This document shows, piece after piece, positions 1 through 13,931 of a stretch of 64,000 nt of DNA (its first letter is position 1; each line of letters starts with the position of its first letter). The translations under genes and the position numbers were made by a program. The notes under the pieces were generated by a model, which was not told the DNA's origin, ran no database searches, and was given only the letters and a program-made list of their open reading frames with translations. The DNA is taken from positions 495,212 to 559,211 of the forward strand of contig KV908378.1 of the NCBI GenBank assembly GCA_002005505.1, given 5' to 3'. The DNA is from Botryococcus braunii. Taxonomy: Eukaryota; Chlorophyta; Trebouxiophyceae.

Positions 1-1104
<1,104 letters not shown>

Positions 1105-1130
<26 letters not shown>

Positions 1131-1214
1131 CCTTCAGTATTTGCCCTAGATTCCGCGTCCCTGCATGATGGATTTTTGGTATGCGGTTAAATAGGCTTCA
1201 CTCTTAATTTTAAA
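1105..1214 (+). repeat. Dispersed repeat tail, copy A
   Basis: This ~110-bp sequence directly follows a (CT)n tract and ends in 'cttcactcttaattttaa'. A near-identical sequence follows another (CT)n tract at 34801-34910. Shared features are 'ctctcaatatcacc', 'tagattccgcgtccc' and 'gcatgatgga', with a few substitutions and single-base indels. The (CT)n head plus conserved tail looks like one dispersed repeat family rather than two independent microsatellites. Confidence 0.75.
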
Positions 1215-1261
1215 TGGGCAGTTCATTACCACCCCTTTCTCAATCGTCCATTCTAATGGGT

Positions 1262-1285
1262 GGGTGGGAGTGGGTGTGGGTGTGT

Positions 1286-1346
<61 letters not shown>

Positions 1347-1370
1347 TGTGTGTGTGTGTTGTGTGTGTGG
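1262..1370. repeat. (GT)n microsatellite
   Basis: A nearly pure GT tract of about 90 bp with a few GGT interruptions, preceded by GGGT repeats. Non-coding. Confidence 0.9.
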
Positions 1371-1596
1371 AAGGTGGGGGGCACACGCGAGAGGGCGAGG
1401 GACTCCCTCGAATGACACACACGGGAGATCCAAAAGCTCGGTTTGATGTGCTCTATCTCCTATATTGTCAGATTCATTGGCTGGGCAAGATGCATCATTT
1501 CTACCCTGACCCGACCATGCCCTTCCCGCGCGTCCCTCGCTCGCTCACTCTCTCTCAACACACGCGCGCGGCGCGCGCACTCACACTCTCTCACTC

Positions 1597-1645
1597 TCAC
1601 TCTCTCCCTCTCCCTCCCTCCCTCCCTCCCTCCCTCCCTCCCTCC

Positions 1646-1743
<98 letters not shown>

Positions 1744-1830
1744 CGCTCTCGCTTGCGCGCTCCCCTACCTCCCGCCCTTTCTCTCACTCTCCCCCCCCCT
1801 TCCTAGTCCTCCCTCTCCCTCTCCCCCCCC
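1597..1830. repeat. (CT)n/(CCCT)n microsatellite cluster
   Basis: CCCT repeats (about 1604-1645), a C-run, then about 80 bp of pure CT up to 1740, followed by CT/C-rich sequence. Non-coding. Confidence 0.9.
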
Positions 1831-1849
1831 CCCTTCTGTCTGTTGTTTT

Positions 1850-3154
1850 CTGTGGGGACAACGGGGAGGGGCGGAGGTTGCCCACTTTCCCTCTACGTCT
1901 TTTCTCAGTGGTTCAAAAGGGTGAAGGGACGCAAAGCACATAGTAATCTTCGCAATCCTGCAATCCCACTGTTTCTGGCGCCCAGCAGTATGCACTTCAG
2001 TAGCCAAATTTGACGATTTGTTTCCGTGGCTAACTGCATTTCAGTCTCCCCATCCACAACTCAGCTGACATATCACTCGGCCGTGTCCCATTATTAGCCA
2101 AAGAATTCACGCATTCGTAAAGTGCAACAATTGCCAAAGCGATAATTATCCTGGATTTGTTACATGCAGCTTCTTCAACACAACCAGTTTATATCTCTAG
2201 ACATGCTTACTAGCTGTAGCATTTTGTACACGCATCTGAATTGCGGCATTTGTTAATGGCTGCCAGTGGGACCATCACCATTCCTAGTCCCGTGTGACTA
2301 CAACACGCATCTGCACCATATCATGCAGATGGCACTTTCGCAGAATAACAGTCACAATAGTGGCCATTCTTCGTTCTTTTAGATCCTAGAAAATCCGACG
2401 ACACTCTCTTCCTGCCAGTATGCAGAAAGTGCAGCAGCATGAAAAAGAGATTCTGAAATGGCGTACGACATGCAGTGGTCAAAGCTAGAGAACGCCCTCG
2501 GCACGCCAGTACTGAAGACCCTTGGAGCTCATGCCCACCAAGCCTGGACTCCCTGCATGGGAGCATTCATGTACCCAGACGCCACCCAACTGATGGCTGG
2601 GGATACCCAGGCTTCAGTATGTTTGGACCCATGCACATTTTGCCCATGCTTTCAAAAAAATTAACACTCTGCAACAGAAGTACTTGTGTGAGGTTAGGCA
2701 CAAAAAGAGAGAAACACCACATCTGCATATGGATGTCAGGACAATTGCCATTGTCTGCCTGGTGCCCCACGGTCCACGGTAAGTATGCTGCATGTCACAT
2801 GACCGACATTACCATGTCAGGTCTGGCTCGGACAACCTTGGGCCAATGCTTGCCCCACAAAACATTTAATGTGCCATCTGCCTAAAACAGAAGAGAATAG
2901 GCGTTCCGAGCAAAGACCTCACCAACCCAGCAAAAGCTTTATAGAAGCTTGAGCAGAGCAACGGCTTTTCTACTTTTACGGCTGTTCCACATGTCGAGGC
3001 GAGTGGAAGTTTGAGACGCGTGTTTGGACGAACATGAAGAAGCGTAGCACTTGATACGATATCTTAGCAGCTGATACGTGTGCAGGATGCCTATTCAGCT
3101 GCTAAAGCCATTCGGCCTCTGTGTAGCGGGCGCCATGCACACTTGCCCCGTCCT
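1850..3154. other. Intergenic, no gene seen
   Basis: Ordinary-composition sequence downstream of the minus-strand thioredoxin gene. The short open frames show no recognisable domain and no splice-consistent exon chain. It presumably contains the 3' untranslated region of the thioredoxin gene. Confidence 0.5.
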
Positions 3155-4285
3155 CTACATGTTCGCGAAGACCAGTTCCTTGAGCTCCTCAATCTTTGCT
3201 CCAGTCATCGATGCAACCTACAGCCAGGAGAACACCTGCCAAGTCAAATCTGAAGCATCTTTACAAAAGGGGCATCCCACAAAAACAGGATCCCGTATCT
3301 TTAAAGAAGACTTGTATAAAAATGCCTCAGACTCACAGCTCTGACTTGCTTCAACAATACACACCCGTTTCAGAAACTTAGGAAATATTCAACTGCAATG
3401 GTGTCTTCTTAAAGTCTGAAATTGATCGATTGGGTGTACAATACGCATGAAGCATCAGGCACGGACTAGACTGCTGCTTCACCACTGCCTTTTCAATCCC
3501 ATGATTACCTTGACATTGTTCTTGTAAAGGAAGAAGGTGGGGGCAACTTTAATACCCAGCCCAACTCCAAGCTCCTTGTTGTAAGCATTGCAGTTGAACT
3601 TGACAAAGTTTCTGCAAGCCCCACAACACGTTGTGATGCAGCTCCCACATCTGGGAAATGAACCTCCATCGGCAACTCAGCCAGGGTTCTCATGGACCAG
3701 CCCCCTCCAGTGGGAGTGCAGATGAGCATGAGGGATGGATAAGAGTGGTACACGAAGACAGGGCCCAGCCACAACCAGCGAAACCCACTGAACACCTACC
3801 AAAATACAAAGGGACTTACACTTTACCCTCAAGCTCATCAGCTAGCTCCAAAATTAGCGGCATCATGACCTTGCATGGCCCACACCTGCAAACATTACCT
3901 TGCCAGGTTAGAAAATGAAAATCCTGAAGCACACAAAACAAGGTGCACCTCCTTGATACTCAGCATGGTGTACAACCCCATCACTGCCTTGTGAGCACAC
4001 TAAACAGCAGTGTGGCAATCCTTGTGGTCCTGGACTACTGACCATGCAAGTGGTTTCCTGTACTGCCAGTGCTGCACAATCCAATACTGAAGATTAATCG
4101 CTGAATTGCAGATGAACGAGGCCAAAATCATGTATCAGCATCAATTGCTTTTAACTGCCCAAAGACTGGGTCTGACAGTGACTCATTGTATGCCCTCGCC
4201 CTAACCATACATTAATAAACCTTCCGTTCCTCCAACCCCTGTGCACACGTTAGGTGCCGATTCAGCCAGCCAACCCCCCCCCCCT

Positions 4286-4354
<69 letters not shown>

Positions 4355-4355
4355 C

Positions 4356-4403
<48 letters not shown>

Positions 4404-5144
4404 CCTATTTATATGGTGGAGCCACAGGTGCGTCTCTGTCGAGAGTCCAGCAGCAGGTTCAGCAAATGTCGCGCTTTGGCATGTCTGGAAGAACTGAGAC
4501 CAACCAAGTGCCCGTCTCAGAAAATTTGCCAATCGGCACAAGCAAATCACACTAGATCGTGCTTCATTTCAACAGACTGTACCCATCAACAAGCCCAATC
4601 TCGCATATATTCTTGCATACTAGATGTTTCCAATGCGCTGCACTCTGCCAAAAGTTGGGGTGCACATCAACCTCCTGCTCCTAGCCCCCACAACACCCAC
4701 CAGGGCGCCCTGGCGGGAACCAGGTCAAGCTGCTTCCAGCAACCTCTGATGGGACCTCCACAAAGCCTTCAGTGATCTTGCAAGATGCAGGTCTTCACAT
4801 CCCCTGCCTTCAAACATAGCCCAGCCCTACCTGCCCGCCCTTGTAAGACTGTTCGCAGTAACAAGCTTTCCACCCGATCAGGGGGGGGGGGCCTCACACC
4901 CCTTACACCCCAAGGCAGTCCAATCTGGCTCCAGCTGAAAGGCTGAGAGTGCCGCAGAAAAAGGGCCAGGTTTTAAGGGAAATGGTATGCAGAGCTCACC
5001 AGTCAGTGTAGAAGTCCACCACTGTGAGAGTGCTGCCCGATGCCTCTATGAAGCTGTAATAATCGTCCTTGGTCAACTCTCTCAGAGTTTTTTGTTCCCC
5101 CTCTGCTGCAGGGGCAGATGAGGCAGCAGCTTGCGCTTTTACCC
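3155..5144 (-). CDS. Thioredoxin, probably chloroplast-targeted (5' end unresolved)
   Basis: Four consecutive exons: 5144-5000, 3885-3820, 3611-3509 and 3217-3155 (TAG stop), all with GT-AG introns and matching phases. The product carries the classical redox site WCGPCK, whose Trp codon is split by the intron after 5000. It also has the thioredoxin-fold strand VVDFYTDW before the site and the cis-proline motif IKVAPTF after it, and ends ELVFANM. The first exon starts VKAQAAASSAPAAEGEQ, an Ala/Ser-rich stretch typical of the region around a chloroplast transit-peptide cleavage site. A plastid thioredoxin resembling f-type proteins is therefore likely, but the exact type is uncertain. It would reduce disulfides of target enzymes in the stroma. 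The initiator exon lies upstream, ends in phase 1 and was not found with certainty; two candidate exons are listed separately. A long (CA)n tract sits in the intron 3886-4999. Confidence 0.85.
4287..4402. repeat. (CA)n microsatellite in thioredoxin intron
   Basis: About 115 bp of CA repeat with two CG interruptions, preceded by a C-run. It lies in the largest intron of the thioredoxin gene, so the transcript would carry (GU)n. Confidence 0.95.
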
Positions 5145-5610
5145 CTGCATCATTATGTCTTGAAGTACGGTTCAAGTGTACTATCATAACGCACTCGAGG
5201 TTAATAGAATATAATCCAGTTATTATCACAATTGAACCCATAAGTCTTCACCTGGGAATTCCTCAGATCTCACAGATTCGTTTGAAGGCTATGACTGGAT
5301 TGGTCCCCTCCCCTGGTTTGTCTAACAGCTGTTTCCACGACCGTTACTGGGCTGAACAGGTATAAATGGAGTTTGAATACAGGAACTTGGATGTAAAACA
5401 AACTGCCACAATCTCACTCTGCATGGGTTGCAACTAGAGCGCATTGATGTTATCCATATGTCTTTTAAATATGCATTTACTGTGTTGAATACCGCTGATA
5501 TCCCCAAAAGGCTCTGGAAAAAATTGGTGTCGGGCGGTGGCCAGACGGGAAAACATTGATCCTCAGTATGAGCATGGGTACTGGTGGGAGTCATGATAGA
5601 GAAGACGGAC

Positions 5611-5704
5611 CTGTTTTCAGGTCGGCTTGTTTCAGGGCATCTGACACGCCTAATCGTAGATTCTGTAGTTGTTTGATGGCTGCTTCTTTTTCAGCCAAAA
5701 CTAC
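5611..5704 (-). CDS. Candidate upstream exon encoding a short helical/coiled-coil segment
   Basis: On the minus strand a 94-nt open segment is bounded by an AG acceptor (before 5704) and a GT donor (after 5611). It encodes a charged, helix-prone sequence starting VVLAEKEAAIKQLQNLRL. It ends in phase 1, exactly the phase needed to join the first mapped thioredoxin exon at 5144. It may therefore be part of an N-terminally extended thioredoxin. Against this, the acceptor lacks a pyrimidine tract and the donor (gtccgt) is weak. Confidence 0.35.
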
Positions 5705-6312
5705 CTGCAGCCCCTCCCCCCCCCCTTTCAGCGGTGAGGAACTGCACTTGTGATCTACCCCAGACGCTCACGAACTTGCCATTGAACTTCGGACAGATTC
5801 CAGACTAAAACCAGCAATACGGCTCCGTCACCCAATCTCAATCTCAATCTCCCAGCCAAACCATGTACATGCTTGCCTGTGACCGTCCGTGATAGGCGAG
5901 TTAAACACAAATATCTTGTGACAACAGGCACCACCCTGCCATGAACTATATTAACTTGTGCAGTACGCAGTGACAAGGAGCCCCCTGAAATGCACCTGTC
6001 GAGATCTTCTAGAATTCAGTCCTCGTTGTTTATGGAGTGCAAACGCTTGCCTTGCCCTGCACACTTATCCTCCGATGTCAATCGCCGTTTCGCAGATCTT
6101 TTCAACCTCTTCATGATATCGAACACGAATTAATGGAGAAACATTTTTAAGTCTAAACAACGACACCAGACTTGAATCTCTCTGACAGAGTTTGAACCTC
6201 CAGCCGCTTTGCACACTAGTCGCATCCAGTTGAAAATACAACAGCCTCACAAGGTAAAGAAAAAACTAAATGTAAATCCTTCGAGGACGCTGTAAGTCTC
6301 AAAGCAGATAAC

Positions 6313-6414
6313 CTGGCTGGGCATGTTAATGGGCATGTCGAGATACCGGCTGTCCACATCCGGATCACTGATCTGCACCGGGCAATTTGCCTGATACACT
6401 CCTGGTCCAGAGCC
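6313..6414 (-). CDS. Candidate 34-codon exon between thioredoxin and ATM1
   Basis: A minus-strand segment with a good acceptor (cccag before 6414) and donor (gttatc after 6313). It is 102 nt, phase 0 at both ends, and reads GSGPGVYQANCPVQIS...YLDMPINMPSQ. It could belong to the thioredoxin transcript or to another small minus-strand gene. A second reading frame of the same segment is also open and Arg/Ser-rich, so the frame is not certain. I recognise no family. Confidence 0.3.
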
Positions 6415-6979
6415 CTGGGAACGGTGAAAATGGCTGATGACTACCTCTTGGTAAGCTTACAGGTGACTTTCTACAAGATACTCAACGACCTTCTTTGTGT
6501 GGCCATCGCCGAGCCCCCACCACTCATGATGCCGGATCTGTTATTGAGCGAGATACGTCGATCACATGCTCAAACACGTGCCTTGATTAAGATAGGCCCT
6601 CCGTGTCCAAGGTCTCACGAAAACAATTCTCAAGCGTTTTACATCAAAGAAGTTACGTAATTCGTTGTAGTTTTTCCGTGATGTGTTAAGGTAAGATGGA
6701 GGCTGTGAAGACTGCTCCAGCCTTCTGGCCGTCCTCCGAGAGTCCTACATCTGATCGGTGTCGTGTCTTTGTCTGGGCTCGTGGCTGTTGCAGGCTGGCG
6801 TATATGGCATAAACATTATTTAAATATGTGTATATATCGTTAATGCCTCGATTTGACTGGTATCATCACGAGTATAACTCTGAACTAGAGGCATGTCACT
6901 ATCTCGCGTGAGTCCGTCCATAGAGTGTAAAGGATGGGCCTCGCCATGCAGTTTGATTCAGAAAAAGAAATCTGTGCAG
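6415..6979. promoter_or_regulatory. Presumed 5' region of ATM1 and divergent promoter zone
   Basis: This interval separates the plus-strand ATM1 start from minus-strand exons, so it probably contains the ATM1 promoter and 5' untranslated region and perhaps the first exon and promoter of the minus-strand gene. I see no clear TATA box or other named element. Confidence 0.3.
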
Positions 6980-9900
6980 ATGATACGTTTGCACGGAGAG
7001 CTTTACCGAAGGTATAGTTTGTTGTATCGTCCGAGGACTGCGCATGCGTGGTCACGAACGTTGATTAAAGGAGTGCATCGTCTTCACGGCTCTCTTCGAT
7101 CCCAGCGTTCGTTTCCTGCTCGTGCAACCGCCTCTGTTCAAGCAGCGTTTCCTGCAGATGGTCGTACTTTTCAGGGTGGTGGATCTATCTTGAAGGAAAG
7201 AACAGGAAGTTTGTCCCGTCCGCCAGCGCTTCCCCCTCCGCCTAAAAGTGGAAATTTACTTGATGTGCTTCCCTACTTGGTCCAGCTGGCTGTATCTGAT
7301 CGCCAGCTCTGGTGGAGGCTGGGGATCTCCATCTTGCTGATGTTGGCTTCTAAAGCTGCCGGTGAGGCGACATTTTGTTTTCCTGCTTCCTTGCGTGGTT
7401 TCTACGCAAAAATTTCTATACGTCCCCCTGGACATAGAAACTTCTATGCTGGTGCAGTTCTAGGCAGAGTCTTGCAGTTCCGCTTGTACACTTCAAGGCA
7501 TGATGCACTACTTACACATGTGCTTGCTGCTCCAACTCAGCATGTATTAATCCACCCCTGCTTACTTTTCATTGCTCCCACAATCAGTCCCTGTCTTTCT
7601 AGGGATGGTGCAGTCCTGCCAAGATGTTGGTATGGCCTGTTACCCCATATCCTCAATACTTTTGAAGTTCTTAGGGCCTGCCTCGATCTCGGATGCTGCA
7701 GCCTTCTCAACCGTCCAAGAGTCCACCCCTATCTCGGCTGAAGTGGACCTTTTTCCCCCTATTTTGAGGCTGGACAATGATCGAACACAGTGCCCACCTT
7801 ACTCTTACCAGGGTCAAACACCGCCTGCAAAGCATGAATAAATCCACTGGATTAATCAAATGCCGAAAATGACCGAAGATTTATATAACAAGTCTAACAG
7901 CAAATTACATGTGCTGTTTGCAGGCCTGGCTACGCCAGTGTATTTGAAGAAGGCTGTGGACAGTTTGAGTGGCAGTGCAATAACGCGGGTGGCCCTCAAC
8001 GCATGTGTAATGAATCTGCTATGGTCAGGCGCATGCCGCGTCTTTAGCGGGATCGCAAAGGAAGTGCAGTCCCCAATGTTCACACCTGTTGCGCAGGTAC
8101 CATCCCGTCTTTTACAGTTCAAAAGGAAACAGGGATGTTTTTAACTTGGAAGATATCTTCGTGATCCAAACTTTCCGACTTCCAAGCACGGCTGATGAGT
8201 TGGGGGACTTGGGTCTCGCTCTAATGCATCTTTTCCCCAAGGGCCGGATGTACCATGCATGCGCCCTAAAACCGGATTCTTGTGCTAAACACTTTTTGGG
8301 ATCAGTACCCATGTCCCTTTTCTAGCTATTTTCCCTTACTCGCATCCCTTTTACAGATAATGTAGATAAACTCTTGGGCATATCCGATAATGTCAGCAAC
8401 GGTGGCTACATCCGAATACTCGATTCGGTTCCATCTTTGTGGATCTCCTGCACTAATCTCGACGCAAGTATTCATCTATGATTACTCACGTTAATCATCT
8501 ATGCCCTATGCACATTTTGGCAGAGGCGATAGATCGGGGTGTTCTCACTGGGAACTCCAGGGAGGTCGAATTTGTGTGGCTTATTGGCACGAATTTCTTC
8601 CCGTTCGGGTCGATCGGGATGGTCCCGATCATGGCAAATTTCGGACTGAAATGTGACCTTGCTGGAGTTCGCATTCTCACAGTCAGGGGGATGCAGGCCG
8701 CCGGGCGAAGAGTGGCTTATCACACCTTCAGCCACGTGCTTGATTTGGACATCAATTTCCACTTGGAGCGCAGGACTGGCGCCCTCTCCCGCATATTGGA
8801 AAGAGGTCCAATTCCCGCCTCACTTTGCATTTAACAATGGTGGGTGGTGGTCAGGAGGTTTGTGTATGTACGGTGGGCACGGGGCGGATATGTGGTGCTT
8901 ACATAATATTTCCCTCCGTGTGTACCGGTCATGCACACTTTGCACTTTTCCTAATACTTCATCACCCCGCCCTCTTAGACACCTCCTCTTCCTCACCAAC
9001 CATATGTTGGATAAACGCGGGCTTTGTTAGTTCCCGTGCTGTACCTTCACCATTCGCGACCCTGTCTTGCCTCCCCTAGAATTGGCCAGGGGACGTCTGC
9101 CGGTACGGAGTGCTCCTGGCACAAGAAGTGGGATCTGCAAACGCTCTCACATTCTTTGTAGAGTCAGTCGAGGCCCCGGAAGACGGATTGCGGTCGCAGC
9201 TGCTCGGCCCACCTGATCGTACAAGCGTCACGTTGTCCTGCTGCCCCTCACCTCAGGACTCAGAGGTGTTTCTCCAAGGGGCAGGAAACGGTATTTTGCA
9301 GGCGCCCCGGTTTCTCAAGTGGTAAAGCTGTACATTACAAACCGTATTGTGCCATAACGCAGGCAGAGCCTACATAGATCTCTGCCAAGGAAGGAGGGCA
9401 GGCAGTCATTGAAAGGGCCCAAAGAGGCGATGGCGGGGAGGGAGGGGGGGAAGGACCAGACAAACTCAGATTCTGACCCTTTGGGGCCAACTCATATTTG
9501 CCCGTTCCTCCTTCCTGTCACACCGTTATCTCTGTCTCAGCCACCTTTCCCGTACTTTTAGCATGTCTCTGTAGAGCCCCCCGACCTCTGCTTTCCCCAA
9601 TGCATGGCCTGCTGGATCGTACTCTCCTCTCTCTCCCCCCCCTCCTCTCTCTCTCTCTCTCCCCCCCCCTCTCTCTTTGTCTCCCCCCCTCTCTCTCCCC
9701 CCCCCCTCCTCCCTTCCGTGTCCCTTCCAAGCGTGGCAGGGCAACCTCTTCCCCCGGCTGGCTATCTCACATCCACGGTGCATGTCGGAACGGGGGAGGG
9801 CAGGCGCAAATCAATTCTTAAATCAGGAGTGTGTTCAGAAACCCACATTTTAAATCCAACTGGAAGTAGGAGGGTTGAAGTACAATGCGGGATGTTGCAG

Positions 9901-12167
9901 GTACACGCAGTGTGGCCATGGTTTTCAGAGCGGTGGTGTTCACATTTCTGCCTACGGCGCTGGAGCTGGTGCTGGTGTGCGGCCTGCTGGCCCGCTCTTT
10001 TGCGCCCCAGGTGGCGGGCCTCGTGCTCCTCACTTTTGGAGCGTATGTGGCTTGGACCACTGTCCTCACCACGGCAGGCCTCAAAGTGCGCCTCGTCCTG
10101 TTGCTCAGCCAGCCTCCGTCACAAAACCGGCCATTTTTCCTAGCCTTTCCGACGATATGTCCTAGCCTGTTGGCGTGTGTATTTGTCCATGTAGAAGCAT
10201 GTGTGTGTGTGTGTGTGTGTGAGGGATGTGTGTGTGTGTGTATGTGTGTGTATGTGTGTGGATGTGTGTGTGGTGGGGTGTGGATGTGTTTGGATGTGGA
10301 TGGGTGTGTGTGTGTGTGGGGGGGATGTGGGTCTGTGTGTGGATGTGGATGTGTGTATGCGGGTGTGTGTGGGTGGCGGTTTCTGTTTTCCTGTCCTTTC
10401 TTCACTTCTTTCTTCGGTTGGGCGTTGTTAGAACTGTCTGTAAGGCCTTGCTTCCTCTACAGTATTCTAAATGCGGAGACCGGCCCAACAGATTTCCAAG
10501 TGCCAACCCCCCCCCCTCTTCCCAAGGTTCCATCTTCTTTCAGCGTTTTCAGCAGGGATAGAGGGGCGGACGCAGAGCTCTGGCCTGGAGAATCTTAGGC
10601 AGTGCATCAAAGCATCACTGCAAAAGGATATCACATTGTCCTGCCCTCTCTGTCTCTGCCTAAGTCTTCCTTTTCCTATCACATTGTCCTGACTCCCTGT
10701 GTCTGCCTGAAGCTTATCTTTCTGTTTTGTTCTTGCTTTCGTTCTTGTTAGTTGGATTGTGTTGCCCCGCACCCCCCTCCCGTCTCCCCTCCTGTTTTTA
10801 TTTTTTCCCCCCCGGGGGGGGGGGGAGGGAGAGTGGGGGCAGAGCCCAACCTTCTGGCCCCCAGGGGGGGAGGGGCGGCGCAGGAGGAGGACATGCAGAC
10901 AAAACAATGTCGTGCCTGTGGTGCACTGTAAAAAACTGGAGGTGGCTTTGCGCAGGTGAGATCGGAGGTGATACAATTGGACAACCTGACGACCGGCAAG
11001 GCAGTTGACGCCCTGCTCAACTATGAGACAGTGAAGCTATACGGGAATGAGCAGCTTGAAGTTGATGAGTATGATGAATACCTGGTGCGCAGCGCAGTCT
11101 TTCTTAGCAGTTGCCATGCCTGTGAGTGGGGCGGCTGGTATGGGTGGGGGTGGGATCGGGTCTACCTGATAGAAGCTGTGAGGGGGATCGCTGGAACCGG
11201 AAGGGGTGGGATGGGCTCTCCCTCCAAGAAACACTCATCTCCCCGCACCCCCCCCCCCACACACACACACACACACACATACGCACGCGCGCGCGCGCGC
11301 ACACACACACACACACACGCGCGCGCACACGCGCGCGCGCGCACACACACGCACGCATGCACGCACGCACGCGCACACGCGCGCGTGCGCGCACACACAC
11401 ACATACACACACCACACACACACACACGCGCACGTGCAACGCCGACACGCACACCTGCCTACTCACCCGGGCGCCCAAGCCCAGCCCAGCCCCAGCCAAC
11501 CCCCAAAACACACACATGCATCAAGGGAGCAATGTGGGGCTGGGGCAGGGGGCTGTAAAAGAAGCATTGTTATTCTGACCATGTCTGTGGGGAGTTTGTG
11601 TTTGGTTGCCATTGGCCTTGTCATCTGTGGTTAGCTATCTAGTTTAGGGACCGGCTAGGAACGACCATGGAGTCCATGGCATGGTCCATACTTAGGTCTA
11701 TAGTCTAGACTTAAAATATAGGATTTCGTGCAAAGGGATTAGAGCACTTCCCCAGTTCGTAACTGCCAGATTTTGGGGGATTTTCCAAAAAAACGCTTGG
11801 TTATGTCTGCGGCTTCACTTTTTTGTCAGGTTTTGGAGGATGGATGGCTCAGTGCCTTGTGCTTTTAGGTCATAGGAAGAGAGACACGTCCGCCCCGTCA
11901 TTAACGTCCATGCTCATTGGTTGTCTTACCATGAAGTTGCGCTGGTTGAAAACTGCTGGCACGAACTCTTCAGTGATTGGTTATTGTAGATTTGCAACCA
12001 ATTTTGCGCATTGCATTCCACGGAGGTGCACGTGATGCTTGGGTTGTCCCATCTCACATCCCCCCCCTGTCCCCCTATTTCTGTATCCCACTCCCTCCCT
12101 TGCCTTATGCCTGTCTGGCAGCATGTTGGTGTGGGTATGTGCCCTCATGCGCACATGTGTGGGCGTA

Positions 12168-12254
<87 letters not shown>

Positions 12255-13687
12255 TCTTTGTGTATTGCTCAAGGAGGGTGTATTGGTTAAGGAGGGTATG
12301 CATGTTTGTGTGTGTGTGTGTGTCCGTGTGTGTGGAGGGGGTGGGCGTCTGCTTGGCATTGTAGGGACTGAAGATGCCTCGGCATCCCTGTGGGTACCGC
12401 AGGTGGGGTACCAACGGGCGTCAGTGGCAACAGAGGCCATCTCTGCGCAGCTGAATGCCGGGCAGGCAGTTGTATTGGCCCTGGGCCTGACGGCTATTCT
12501 CCTCATGGCGGCACTCACAACTCCCTTGGGAAAATTCACTGCAGGAGACCTGGTGCTGCTCTGCCCCTTTGCCTTTCCTATCTGCCCCAAATGGGCTTTA
12601 CGCTCCTTCACGCCTTGCCAATGTGCTCCAAATGGGCTTTGTGGCTCCTTCACGCCTTGCCAATGCGCCCGAGTTGGGTATATGCATGCTGGTCCTCCGC
12701 CCTCCCTCCCATCCCTTTTGCACCTGTGATCTGTGCTAATCTCTACATGCCAATTGGGGTGCGCGCTCCCCTTGGGGCCGTTCCCCACTCACTCTCTGTA
12801 AGAGTCCCTGGAAGAGGACTCTTACAAAGAGCCCTGTTTGTAAACAGGGTTTGCTTGCCCTACTCTTGCAGTGCCCTCTTGCCGTGCTTTTCAAATTAGG
12901 CTTGTTGGATTTGCTCAGTGAGGCTGAACAAAGCTTTGTGGAGCCTGCGGTGTTGGGGCTGCCTGCAAGGGAAGTGGTCAGGCTGACAAATGTGGATTAT
13001 AAAAGGAGCCGTAGGCTTCTACTCCTGTAGGCGTGTAGACCAGCTCAGATCTTCGGACAGCGTACTGTTTCTGACTAATTGCTGATTTCATTTTATCTGA
13101 TGCATCTGATGCATACGTATGACAGTCAACCTTCTGACGACGTGGAGATGACCCATCATGCCACCTTGAAGCTTTTCACATGGTCCCAAGATGTATCCGG
13201 TCTTCTTGCAGAGTTTTCTTTATGTCGCACAGGCAGCAGGCCAAAAGACCATGGTCCCGTTCTGATGTCGTTCCTGGTGCAATGTTCAAAGAGACCAGAA
13301 GAACGAGTCTAGACTGGGGAGGGGCGGGTTTTGCTTCAAGCGGCAAGGAGATCAGAGTCTGTTCTGATCTCATTCATGGTGCACGTTCAAAGCGACCAGA
13401 GGGATGAGTCTGGAGTGGGGAGTGCGGGTTATTGCTTAACCGGCAAGAAGCCATGGTCCTTTCTGATTTTGGGCGTGTTGCGTCGTCCAAGAATCCAGAA
13501 TTATGAGTGAGGAGGGGGGAGGGGGGGCGCAGGTGATGGCGCAGGGGCTGCTGCTTCAGCTGTGGGGGCCGCTGGCTTTCTTGGGCTGGTTCTATCGGGA
13601 GCTTCGACAGAGCCTCTTGGACATGGAGGCTTTCTTCAATATTCTTCAGGTTCGCCCTCGGGGCCGTACACACATATGCGCGTGCAC

Positions 13688-13747
<60 letters not shown>

Positions 13748-13843
13748 GTGTGTGTGTGTGTGTGTATGTGTGTGCGTATTTGTGTTTGTGCGTTTGTGGA
13801 TGCATGTGTGTGTACGTCTCTCCCACTCTCTCTCACACACACA

Positions 13844-13931
<88 letters not shown>
